DNA from: Sphaerisporangium viridialbum
Lineage (GTDB): Bacteria > Actinomycetota > Actinomycetes > Streptosporangiales > Streptosporangiaceae
NCBI RefSeq assembly: GCF_049674955.1
Contig: NZ_CP187232.1
Coordinates: 7,378,001-7,442,000 of the forward strand
DNA length: 64,000 nt
Reading direction: 5' to 3'
The notes beneath the pieces are model-generated. The model did no database searches. It had not been told where the DNA came from and saw nothing but the letters and a program-made list of their open reading frames with translations. A program made the position numbers and the translations under genes. Positions 56,274 to 64,000 of the stretch are shown one piece after another; the first letter of the stretch is position 1, and each line of letters opens with the position of its first letter.

Positions 56274-59200
56274 ATGTTCGGGGGTCCCGTGCTGCGCAGT
56301 TGGCGCATGCCCGCTGCCGTGCTCGTGATTGGAACGTTACTGACGGTCGGGGCACCCGCCGTCGCCATGGCCGAGAAGGGGATGGCCGAGCCCGGTGACA
56401 CCACTGGCCAAGCCGGCCAGGAGCGTCAGCCCAGCGAGGAGCAGCGGGCGTTGAGCCTGGCGGCCGAGACCGGGCAACCGGTCGAGGTGACGGGGGCCCG
56501 GACGGAGTTCACCACCACGTACGCCAATCCCGGCGGCGACTCGTTCCATCTGGAGCAGTCGACCGTGCCCGTCCGGGTCAAGGGGGCGGACGGCACGTGG
56601 GTGACGCCGGACGCCAACCTCGAACAGCGCGCCGACGGGGGTGTTGGACCGGTGGCCGCCGCCGTGCGACTCGCCTTCTCCGGGGGCGGCGACGGTGCTC
56701 AACTCGTGCGGATCACGCGTGACGGCCGTACGCTCGCGCTGGGCTGGCCGGGGACTCTGCCGAAGCCGGTGCTCGAAGGGCCGAACGCCACCTACCGCGA
56801 CGTGCTGCCGGACGTCGACCTCAGGATGACGGCGACGACCGAGGGCTTCCGCCAGGTCCTGGTGGTCAAGACCCCGGAGGCCGCGAACAACCCCGAGCTC
56901 AAGCGGATCGAGTACTCGGTCCAGTCGTCCGGGCTCAAGGTGGCGGCGACCGAGGGCGGCGGAATGTCCGCCACCGACGGTAACGCCACCGAGGTCTTCA
57001 CCTCCCCGCCCGCCGCCATGTGGGACTCCACGGGCGACACCGGCGACGCGGGCGTACCCGTCGCCGAGAAGACCGCGGCGCCGCTCTCCGGCGAGAAGAC
57101 CTCTGCGCCGACGGCCGGTGAGAGGACCGCGGCGCCGCCCGCCGGGCGCGCGTCCACCGCGGTCGCGGACGACGACGCCGCCGACGGGCCGGCGCTCGGG
57201 GCCGGGCACGCCGCCCTGCCCATCCAGGTCGGCGAGGACAAGCTCACCCTCGTCCCGGACGCCAAGCTGCTCCAGCAGAAGGACCCCGCCGCGTACCCGG
57301 TCTACATCGACCCGACCGTCACCTGGGGCGAGTCCGACAGGACCCTGCTGCGCTCGGACGGCTACAAGTCCTACAACTGGGGCAACGGCAGCAACAACCA
57401 GGGCGAGGGCGCCGGCCACTGCGGCACCTGGAACAACTACTACTGCGGCCCGGGCTACACCCAGCGGCTGTACTTCCAGTTCTCGCCCGCCAGCCTCAAG
57501 GGCAAGCAGGTGCTCAGCGCGACGTTCCGCGTGACCGAGCCGTGGGCGTTCCAGTGCTCTCCCCGGTGGGTCGACCTCACCCGTACGAACAACTTCACGT
57601 CGTCCACGACCTGGTCGGGCCGGCCGAAGGAGCTCGACCTGATGGTCGACCGGAACGTGTCGGCGGGCCGAGGGTCGGCGTGCGATCCGGATCAGCCGAG
57701 CGCGCCCATCGACTTCAAGGACAACCCGGACGAGACCAACGAGAACCTCACCCCGACCGTGGCGGACTTCGCGGCGGGCAAGTTCGCCAAGCTCACGCTG
57801 GAGCTGCGGGCGCACGACGAGGGCGACACCTCCGCCTGGAAGCGGTTCAGGAACGACGCCGTGCTCGCCGTGGACTACGTGGGGCTGCCGGCGAAGCCGA
57901 CGGGGATCGGCATCGTGACCGGTTCTGGCACGGTCTGCGAGACCAAGGAGACGGCCCCCGCCGTCGTCTCCGACCCCACGCCCACCCTGGCGTCCACCCC
58001 GCGGACCATGCCCGGCGGCGAGTCCGGCGCGATGCTGCGGGCCGCGATGGACGTCGACAAGAAGAACTCCGACGGCACCTGGACGGACGCCTTCACCACG
58101 ATGGAGCGGCCGACGACCGGGCACGTCGCCGACAACAAGCAGGTGACCGCGTCCACGCCGACGCTGCTCGAAGGGGTGCTGTACCGCTACAGGTCGTGGA
58201 CGCGCTCGTACTACAGCAACTACACCAAGCAGTTGCCCGGGCCCTCCAACGCCTCCACCACCGGCTGGTGCTTCTTCAAGGTGGACCCGACCGCGCCGAA
58301 GGCGCCCGTGGTCACGCTCGGCGCCCCCTACCAGGCGTGCACCACCACGAGCTGTGTGCCGGCGGGCGGCCCGGGACAGGGCGCGACCTTCACGTTCGCG
58401 CCGGCGTCCGGTGACTCCAACAACGTGTCGTACCAGTACCGCCAGTCCACCAACCCGGCCTGGTCGGCGGCGATCACGGGCGCGACGGTCCGGCCCGTGA
58501 TCACCCCGCAGACCTCCGGCACGTACAGCCTGTTCGTGCGCGCCAAGGACAACGTCGGCCGGTACGGCGCCACGACCGTGGTCGACTTCCTGGTCGCCAT
58601 GGGCGCGGGCCCCGTCGGCAGGTGGCACTTCGACGAGGACTCCGGAGTCGCCGTCGACTCGGCCGCCGGGCACGGCGCCACGCTCGCCACCGGCGCCGTC
58701 CGGGACGGCAGGGGGCGCCGCGGCGAGCTCTGGTACGACGACAAGGGCGACCCGCTGCCCGCGCCGAAGACCGACAAGGGCATGAGCCTGAACGGCACCT
58801 CGGGATACGCGGCGACCTCGGGACCCGTGCTGGAGACGCGCTCCGCCTACACGGTCGCGGCCTGGGTGCGGCTCGACAGGACGACGTCGACCGGCATCGT
58901 GCTCTCGCAGGACGGCGCCGGAGGCTACAGCCCCTTCAACCTCTGGTACGACAAGGACCGCGTGTCCTTCTGCTTCGGCGTCAAGGACAAGGACGAGGCG
59001 ACGGGCAAGGCGTACCTCGGGGTCTGCGCGAAGAACAGCGCGGCCAAGGTGAACGCCTGGACCCACGTCGCGGGGACGTACGACCCCACCACGCAGCAGC
59101 TGAGCTTCTACGTCAACGGCCTGCCGCAGGGCACCGCCACCGCGGCCGGTTCGTGGTCCGCCACCGGCCCGCTGGAGATCGGCCGCTACAAGTGGGCCAA

Positions 59201-60020
59201 CGTCTTCCAGTACTACTTCCCCGGCTCCATCGACGAGGTCGCCGCCTGGCAGCGCGTCCTGACCCCGGACGAGGTCGCGTCCGAGGCACGCGCGGAGTCC
59301 GCGGCGTCGGGGCGCAACGACGTGGAGCTGGTGGCGAACTGGGATCCGGCGGGTGTCACCGGCACGGCGCTGCCCGACCCGCTCTCCGGGTACGGCCGCT
59401 CGCTGGCGCTGGCCGGCGGCGCGTCGCTGGACGGTGAAGGCCTGGTGCTGGACGGCAAGGACGGCGCGGCCACCACCGCGGGCCCGGTCGTCGACGACAC
59501 CGGCTCGTTCACGGTGACCGCGAAGGCCGAGCTCGACCGGGACAAGGTCCTCGCGATGCCTATCGGTTCCGTCGGCCAGGTGGCCGGGCAGCGCACCGCG
59601 GACGGCTCCTCGTGGGGGATCTGGTTCGAGCTGACGGGCAAGGAGACCCGGCTCGACGACGACGGCAACGAGGTCACGGTGCCGGTCGGATTCTGGCGCT
59701 TCGGCCGGGTCAACAAGGACGGCACGAAGAGCTGGGTGAGCTCCGACGCCGAGGCGAGCCTGGACAGCCCCGTACGGCTGACCGGCGTGTACGACGCCCT
59801 GGCGGCGGACGGGCCCGTCGTGCGGCTCTACATCGGCCACGAGCAGAACGACCTCGACGCCGCGTACACCGCGGCGGCCGGATCGGGTGACTTCGCGGTC
59901 GGCAAGGGCTTCAGCGCGACCGCCTGGGGCCACTTCCTGCCGGCGCGGATCAGCGATCTGAGGCTGTGGGCGGGCGCCATGTCCGATTCCGAGCAGATCG
60001 ACGCCGTCGTCGGCGACTGA
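56274..60020 (+). CDS. Large secreted LamG (concanavalin-like) domain protein
   Basis: 1248 residues. Signal peptide with cleavage near AVAMA|EK. Then a long beta-rich region typical of the upstream partner of actinobacterial RHS proteins: VRLAFSGGGDG, PNATYRDVLPDVDLRMTATT, AAYPVYIDPTVTWGESDRTL, a TTWSGRP-type block and a fibronectin-like stretch. Around residues 780-960 there is a LamG/Laminin_G_3 domain (GRWHFDEDSG, AYTVAAWVRLDRTT, AWTHVAGTYD, GSIDEVAAWQRVL). A second, divergent LamG-like domain follows to the end. Predicted cell-surface or extracellular. The operon partner RHS gene starts 93 bp downstream. Confidence 0.88.
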   Translation: MFGGPVLRSWRMPAAVLVIGTLLTVGAPAVAMAEKGMAEPGDTTGQAGQERQPSEEQRALSLAAETGQPVEVTGARTEFTTTYANPGGDSFHLEQSTVPVRVKGADGTWVTPDANLEQRADGGVGPVAAAVRLAFSGGGDGAQLVRITRDGRTLALGWPGTLPKPVLEGPNATYRDVLPDVDLRMTATTEGFRQVLVVKTPEAANNPELKRIEYSVQSSGLKVAATEGGGMSATDGNATEVFTSPPAAMWDSTGDTGDAGVPVAEKTAAPLSGEKTSAPTAGERTAAPPAGRASTAVADDDAADGPALGAGHAALPIQVGEDKLTLVPDAKLLQQKDPAAYPVYIDPTVTWGESDRTLLRSDGYKSYNWGNGSNNQGEGAGHCGTWNNYYCGPGYTQRLYFQFSPASLKGKQVLSATFRVTEPWAFQCSPRWVDLTRTNNFTSSTTWSGRPKELDLMVDRNVSAGRGSACDPDQPSAPIDFKDNPDETNENLTPTVADFAAGKFAKLTLELRAHDEGDTSAWKRFRNDAVLAVDYVGLPAKPTGIGIVTGSGTVCETKETAPAVVSDPTPTLASTPRTMPGGESGAMLRAAMDVDKKNSDGTWTDAFTTMERPTTGHVADNKQVTASTPTLLEGVLYRYRSWTRSYYSNYTKQLPGPSNASTTGWCFFKVDPTAPKAPVVTLGAPYQACTTTSCVPAGGPGQGATFTFAPASGDSNNVSYQYRQSTNPAWSAAITGATVRPVITPQTSGTYSLFVRAKDNVGRYGATTVVDFLVAMGAGPVGRWHFDEDSGVAVDSAAGHGATLATGAVRDGRGRRGELWYDDKGDPLPAPKTDKGMSLNGTSGYAATSGPVLETRSAYTVAAWVRLDRTTSTGIVLSQDGAGGYSPFNLWYDKDRVSFCFGVKDKDEATGKAYLGVCAKNSAAKVNAWTHVAGTYDPTTQQLSFYVNGLPQGTATAAGSWSATGPLEIGRYKWANVFQYYFPGSIDEVAAWQRVLTPDEVASEARAESAASGRNDVELVANWDPAGVTGTALPDPLSGYGRSLALAGGASLDGEGLVLDGKDGAATTAGPVVDDTGSFTVTAKAELDRDKVLAMPIGSVGQVAGQRTADGSSWGIWFELTGKETRLDDDGNEVTVPVGFWRFGRVNKDGTKSWVSSDAEASLDSPVRLTGVYDALAADGPVVRLYIGHEQNDLDAAYTAAAGSGDFAVGKGFSATAWGHFLPARISDLRLWAGAMSDSEQIDAVVGD

Positions 60021-60055
60021 CGGTGTGGGGGGCCGAGATCTCGGTCCCCCACCGT
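60020..60055 (+). terminator. Hairpin between the LamG and RHS genes
   Basis: Starting at the last base of the stop codon, ACGGTG..GGGGG..CCGAGA pairs with TCTCGG..CCCCC..CACCGT, a long GC-rich stem with one or two bulges and no U tract. It could be a partial terminator that lowers RHS expression relative to the LamG gene. Confidence 0.55.
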
Positions 60056-60113
60056 AACTTCACCTGGCAGTTCAGCCAGTTCTCCCTGTTCGTCCTCTTT
60101 AGGAGGTTGAGTC

Positions 60114-63100
60114 ATGGGTCGGCCCGGAATGCGCGCAGCCTTGATGGCCGCGCTGGCGGTGGCGATGTTCTTACCCACGGGGATCACCCCCGTGGCGTCC
60201 GCGGCGGACGCCGGACCCGGCGCCCCCGCCGTACCGAAACAACGGTCCAGCAAGGTCAGGGCCATGGACGCGACCGGAGCCAAGGAGTCCCGCGAGCGGG
60301 TGGCCGCGTCCAAGGCACGTAACGACGCCGCGGCGGAGCGGGCCGCGAAGGAGCGCACGGTCCGGTGGCCGAAGCCGGGCACGGTTGACGTCGCGGCCGG
60401 CGCCTCCGGAAGCGTCGGCGGGCTCCCCGTCACCCTGGCACCGGAGGCCGGCGACGGGAAGAACGCCGCCGCCCGCGTACAGGTCCTCGACCGCACCGCC
60501 ACCGAGGCTGCCGGAGTGGACGGCGTGCTGCTCACCGCGTCGGCGAAGGACCCCGGCGGTGCGCGCCTGAGCATCGGCTACGCCTCCTTCGCCTCCGCGT
60601 ACGGCGGCGGGTGGAGCGGCCGTCTCCGGCTCGTGCAACTGCCCGCCTGCGCGCTGACCACTCCGGCCCTGCCGGAGTGCCGAACGCAGACCCCGCTTCC
60701 TTCTGTAAACGCTTACACCGCGCAGACCCTGTCCGCGCCGGTCGCCCTGGGAGCGTCCCCGGCCGTGCTGGCCGTGACCGCCGAGGCCCCCGGCGCGGAC
60801 GGCGAGGCGCCCGACGGCAGCGGCAACTACGCGGCCACCCCGCTGACCTCGTCCTCCACCTGGGAGGCGGGCGGCGGTTCCGGGTCCTTCACCTGGTCGT
60901 ATCCGATGGCCCCGGTGGAGGCCGCGGGACCCACCCCCTCGCTCGACCTGTCCTACGACTCGGGCGGCGTGGACGGGCACACCTCCACCACCAACAACCA
61001 GGGCACCTCGGTCGGCGAGGGCTTCGACCTGGCGGTGACCTCCTACATCGACCGCCAGTACGGCTCCTGCGACAAGGACGGCCAGGACAAGCAGCGCGAC
61101 CTGTGCTGGAAGTACGACAACGCCTCACTGGTCCTCAACGGCAAGTCCAGCGAGCTCGTCAAGGACGACACCAGCGGCAAGTGGCGCCTGAAGAACGACG
61201 ACGCCTCCACCGTCACCCGCTCCACCGGCGCGGAGAACGGCGACGACGACGGCGAGTACTGGACCGTCGTCACCGGCGACGGCACCAAGTACGTCTTCGG
61301 CCTCAACAAGCTGAAGGGCGCGAGCGGCGAGCGCACCGACTCGGTGTGGACGGTGCCGGTGTACGGCGACGACTCAGGGGAGCCGGGCTACAGCAAGGGC
61401 GACTCCTTCGCCGGCCGCTCTCTGACTCAGGCCTGGCGGTGGAACCTCGACTACGTCGAAGACACCAACGGCAACGCCATGTCGTACTGGTACACGGCGG
61501 AGACGAACTACTACCGCAAGAACAAGGCCGACACCGCGAACACCGTCTACACGCGCGGCGGCTACCTCAGCAAGATCCTGTACGGGCAGCGGTCCGACAC
61601 GCTCTTCACCGCGGACGCCCCCGACAAGGTGGCCTTCTCCTACGCCGAGCGCTGCACGGCGACCGACTGCGGCAACCTGACCAAGGACACCGCCCAGAAC
61701 TGGCCCGACGTCCCCTTCGACGCCATCTGCACGAAGGACGAGAAGAAGGACGACTGCCGCCCGGAGAGCCCCGCGTTCTTCTCCCGCAAGCGGCTGGTGA
61801 AGATCGAGACCTCCGTGCTGTCGGGGACCGCGTACACGCCGGTCGACTCCTGGGCGTTCACCCAGAAGTACCTGGACGGCGGTGACATCGGGAACTCCTC
61901 CGACCAGACGCTGTCCCTGGAGTCGATCGTGCGGACCGGGTCCTCGGGCACGCCCCTGACCCTCGACCCGGTGTCGTTCACCTACCACATGCGTCCCAAC
62001 CGGGTCGCCGGCGGCACCCAGCCGGGCGGCGGCAACATCCTGCCGCTGACCAGGCCGCGCATCGAGACGATCACCTCGGAGACCGGCGCGATCACCACGG
62101 TCACCTACAACGAGCCCGAGTGCGTGCGCGGTTCGCGGATGCCCAAGGCGGAGGACGACAACTCCCTGTCCTGCTTCCCGCAGTTCTGGCACATCAACGG
62201 CGCGACGGACGCGGCCATCGACTGGTTCCACAAGTACCGCGTGCTCGCCGTGAACACCGCCGACCCGGCGGGCTTCAACCCGCTCACCGAGTACTCCTAC
62301 GAGTACGAGAAGCCTGCCTGGCGCTACAACGACGGCCCGTTCACCCCGGCCGACGAGCGCACCTGGTCGCTCTGGCGCGGCTACCAGAAGGTCACGACGT
62401 ACGTCGGCGACGCCGACCACACCCGTGGCAGGTCCGTCTCCGTCTACCTCCAGGGCATGAACGGCGACCGGCTGCTCAAGCCCGGCGGCGGCAGGGTTCT
62501 CGACCCCGACAACCGGCGCGCCGTCTCCGTACCCGGCCTCGACTTCGCCGGACTGGACGTCCCGGACCTCACGGACTCCGAGCAGTACATGGGCCTCGTG
62601 CGCGAGGAGATCGACTACAACGGGGCCGACCCGGTGTCCGTGACGGTCAGCGACCCCTGGTCGGCGAAGACGGCGACCCAGCACAAGTCGTACGCCGACA
62701 CCGAGGCGTACTACGTGCGCACCGGCCGGACGTCGACGCACACCTACCTCACCGTCCCGAAGACCTGGCGCACCACGACCACCTCGACGACGTTCGACGG
62801 CTACGGCATGCCGGTCAAGGAGGACAGCACCGGAGACACCGCCAAGAGCGGCGACGAGACCTGCACCCGCACCTGGTACGCGCGCGACGACACCAAGGGC
62901 ATCAACTCGCTCGTCTCCCGCACCCGCGAGGTCGGACGTCCCTGTTCGGTGAAGGAGGCCGACCTGTCACTGCCCGCCGACGGCTCGACCGCCGGCGACG
63001 TGCTGTCCGACACGGCCACCGTGTACGACGACACCGCCGCGACCGGCTGGTCCGCGAGCCAGAAGCCGGTCAAGGGCGACGAGACCTGGACGGGCCGGGC

Positions 63101-64000
63101 CACCGGCTACCCGGCGGCCGTCACCGGCGACGAGCGGCCCCCGACCGGCTGGCAGCGCACGGCCAGGACCACGTACGACACGCTGGGCAGGCCGCTGGCC
63201 GACACCGACGCGGGCGGCAACACCACCACCACCGCGTACACACCGGCCGGCGCCGGCGTCCTCACCAAAACGGTGGTCACCAACCCCAAGCAACAGAAGA
63301 TCACCACCTTCCTCGACGGGACGCGTGGCCTGCCGCTGCGCACGTACGACCCGAACAACGCCAAGACCGAGCAGACCTACGACGGGCTCGGCAGGCTGAC
63401 CGGGGTGTGGCTGCCCGACCGCAGCAAGGACGGCGGCCAGAGCGCCAGCATCGCCTACTCCTACGTGTACGAACGGGGCAAGGCACCGTCGATCGGCACC
63501 TCGAACATCAAGTCGTCCACCACGGCCAGTTGGTCGTACCAGATCTACGACTCGCTGCTGCGACCCATGCAGACCCAGCGGCCCACCCCGAACGGCGGCC
63601 GGCTGCTGACCGACACCCGCTACGACTCGCGCGGCCTCGCCTACGAGGCGTACACCGACATCTTCGACTCGGAGAAGACGCCGAACGCCACCTACACCCG
63701 CGAGGAGTACGGCGAGGCGCCCAAGCAGACGAGCATCGTCTTCGACGGCGCGGGCCGCGAGACGAGCAGCACGTTCCTCATCTACGGCGTGCGCAAGTGG
63801 TCCACGTCCACCACGTACACCGGTGACTCCACCGCGACCAGCGCGGTGACCGGGGGCCAGGCCACCCGGACCATCACCGACGCGCTGGGGCGCACGGCCG
63901 AGACCCGCGAGTACAACTCGACCTCGCCCGCCGACACGGGGTACGGCGGCGAAACGCAGGCCGGCGCGTCGTACGCGTCCACCTCCTTCACCTACACTCC
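60114..64000 (+). CDS. Secreted RHS/YD-repeat protein, 3' part beyond window
   Basis: ATG 60114 with AGGAGG and a 7-nt spacer. At least 1295 codons open to the window end. Signal peptide (LMAALAVAMFLPTGITPVASA). The N-terminal part matches the SpvB/RHS-leader of actinobacterial wall proteins (TPSLDLSYDSGGVDGHTSTT, GDGTKYVFGLNKL). RHS/YD repeats begin in the second half (TTYDTLGRPLADTDAGGNTT, QTYDGLGRLTGVWLPDRSKD, DALGRTAETREY). These form the shell that encloses a C-terminal toxin in polymorphic toxin systems; the toxin and any immunity gene are outside the window. Confidence 0.88.
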   Translation, partial: MGRPGMRAALMAALAVAMFLPTGITPVASAADAGPGAPAVPKQRSSKVRAMDATGAKESRERVAASKARNDAAAERAAKERTVRWPKPGTVDVAAGASGSVGGLPVTLAPEAGDGKNAAARVQVLDRTATEAAGVDGVLLTASAKDPGGARLSIGYASFASAYGGGWSGRLRLVQLPACALTTPALPECRTQTPLPSVNAYTAQTLSAPVALGASPAVLAVTAEAPGADGEAPDGSGNYAATPLTSSSTWEAGGGSGSFTWSYPMAPVEAAGPTPSLDLSYDSGGVDGHTSTTNNQGTSVGEGFDLAVTSYIDRQYGSCDKDGQDKQRDLCWKYDNASLVLNGKSSELVKDDTSGKWRLKNDDASTVTRSTGAENGDDDGEYWTVVTGDGTKYVFGLNKLKGASGERTDSVWTVPVYGDDSGEPGYSKGDSFAGRSLTQAWRWNLDYVEDTNGNAMSYWYTAETNYYRKNKADTANTVYTRGGYLSKILYGQRSDTLFTADAPDKVAFSYAERCTATDCGNLTKDTAQNWPDVPFDAICTKDEKKDDCRPESPAFFSRKRLVKIETSVLSGTAYTPVDSWAFTQKYLDGGDIGNSSDQTLSLESIVRTGSSGTPLTLDPVSFTYHMRPNRVAGGTQPGGGNILPLTRPRIETITSETGAITTVTYNEPECVRGSRMPKAEDDNSLSCFPQFWHINGATDAAIDWFHKYRVLAVNTADPAGFNPLTEYSYEYEKPAWRYNDGPFTPADERTWSLWRGYQKVTTYVGDADHTRGRSVSVYLQGMNGDRLLKPGGGRVLDPDNRRAVSVPGLDFAGLDVPDLTDSEQYMGLVREEIDYNGADPVSVTVSDPWSAKTATQHKSYADTEAYYVRTGRTSTHTYLTVPKTWRTTTTSTTFDGYGMPVKEDSTGDTAKSGDETCTRTWYARDDTKGINSLVSRTREVGRPCSVKEADLSLPADGSTAGDVLSDTATVYDDTAATGWSASQKPVKGDETWTGRATGYPAAVTGDERPPTGWQRTARTTYDTLGRPLADTDAGGNTTTTAYTPAGAGVLTKTVVTNPKQQKITTFLDGTRGLPLRTYDPNNAKTEQTYDGLGRLTGVWLPDRSKDGGQSASIAYSYVYERGKAPSIGTSNIKSSTTASWSYQIYDSLLRPMQTQRPTPNGGRLLTDTRYDSRGLAYEAYTDIFDSEKTPNATYTREEYGEAPKQTSIVFDGAGRETSSTFLIYGVRKWSTSTTYTGDSTATSAVTGGQATRTITDALGRTAETREYNSTSPADTGYGGETQAGASYASTSFTYT

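Noticed and set aside
56337..59933. 1198-codon open frame opposite the LamG gene
   Set aside because: Composition is Arg/Gly/Val-rich without motifs, and the plus-strand protein has a signal peptide and LamG domains.
60705..60718. TGTAAACGCTTACA, resembling a catabolite-type (cre/LacI) operator
   Set aside because: It lies inside the RHS coding sequence (SVNAYTA codons), far from a promoter; likely chance.
1..64000. tRNA, rRNA, CRISPR array, complete insertion sequence or origin
   Set aside because: Looked for conserved T-loop patterns, spaced repeats, transposases and DnaA-box clusters by eye; none found.

Overview
The window is high-GC actinomycete DNA with tightly packed, overlapping genes, frequent GTG/TTG starts and AGGAGG-type ribosome sites. 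The gene content (paired LamG/RHS secreted proteins, a small-family SAM methyltransferase, GH12 cellulase, ECF sigma factors, specialised metabolism) suggests a filamentous actinomycete, perhaps Streptosporangiaceae; the genus is only a guess. No tRNA, rRNA, CRISPR array, integrase or complete insertion sequence was seen.

Layout. 1-10160: housekeeping and general metabolism (dGTPase, pyruvate phosphate dikinase, NmrA-type reductase, YnfA and CadD membrane proteins, 2-hydroxyacid dehydrogenase, class IV aminotransferase, PHP phosphoesterase, membrane Ser/Thr kinase). 10288-17179: a seven-gene minus-strand organosulfur operon: ABC importer (lipoprotein, permease, ATPase), a DszB-like desulfinase that keeps the Cys/His/Arg catalytic set, two flavin-dependent (LLM) monooxygenases, and a binding-protein-fold protein without a signal peptide. 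A palindrome lies over its likely promoter. 17560-21273: an ECF sigma factor translationally coupled to an ABC-2 type transporter, ending in a very strong hairpin. 21346-24528: an NmrA-type reductase, a methyltransferase and a membrane-anchored GH18-like protein.

24558-46668 (perhaps to 47583) is the main find: a terpenoid biosynthetic cluster. It carries its own precursor supply (dxs, ispG, ispH and a polyprenyl diphosphate synthase), a DxDD class II (squalene-hopene-like) cyclase, a UbiA-fold prenyltransferase/terpene cyclase, three cytochromes P450, a cobalamin-dependent radical SAM C-methyltransferase, a glycosyltransferase, two sugar-type O-methyltransferases (TylF-like and MycE-like), a third O-methyltransferase, an MFS exporter under a MarR regulator, and a LuxR-type regulator. 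The divergent promoter between the radical SAM gene and the prenyl synthase holds a 16-bp near-match to the PimM-type LuxR operator. The inferred product is a C-methylated, oxidised and glycosylated, probably C20, terpenoid; the structure cannot be read from the sequence.

46672-55857: haloalkane-dehalogenase-like hydrolase, methyltransferase, a heterodimeric ABC exporter with one degenerate ATP site, an acyl-ACP desaturase behind a perfect 20-bp palindrome, a truncated macro-domain remnant, a GH12 glucanase and a class A beta-lactamase. 56274-64000: a large secreted LamG protein followed by a secreted RHS-repeat protein that runs off the window.
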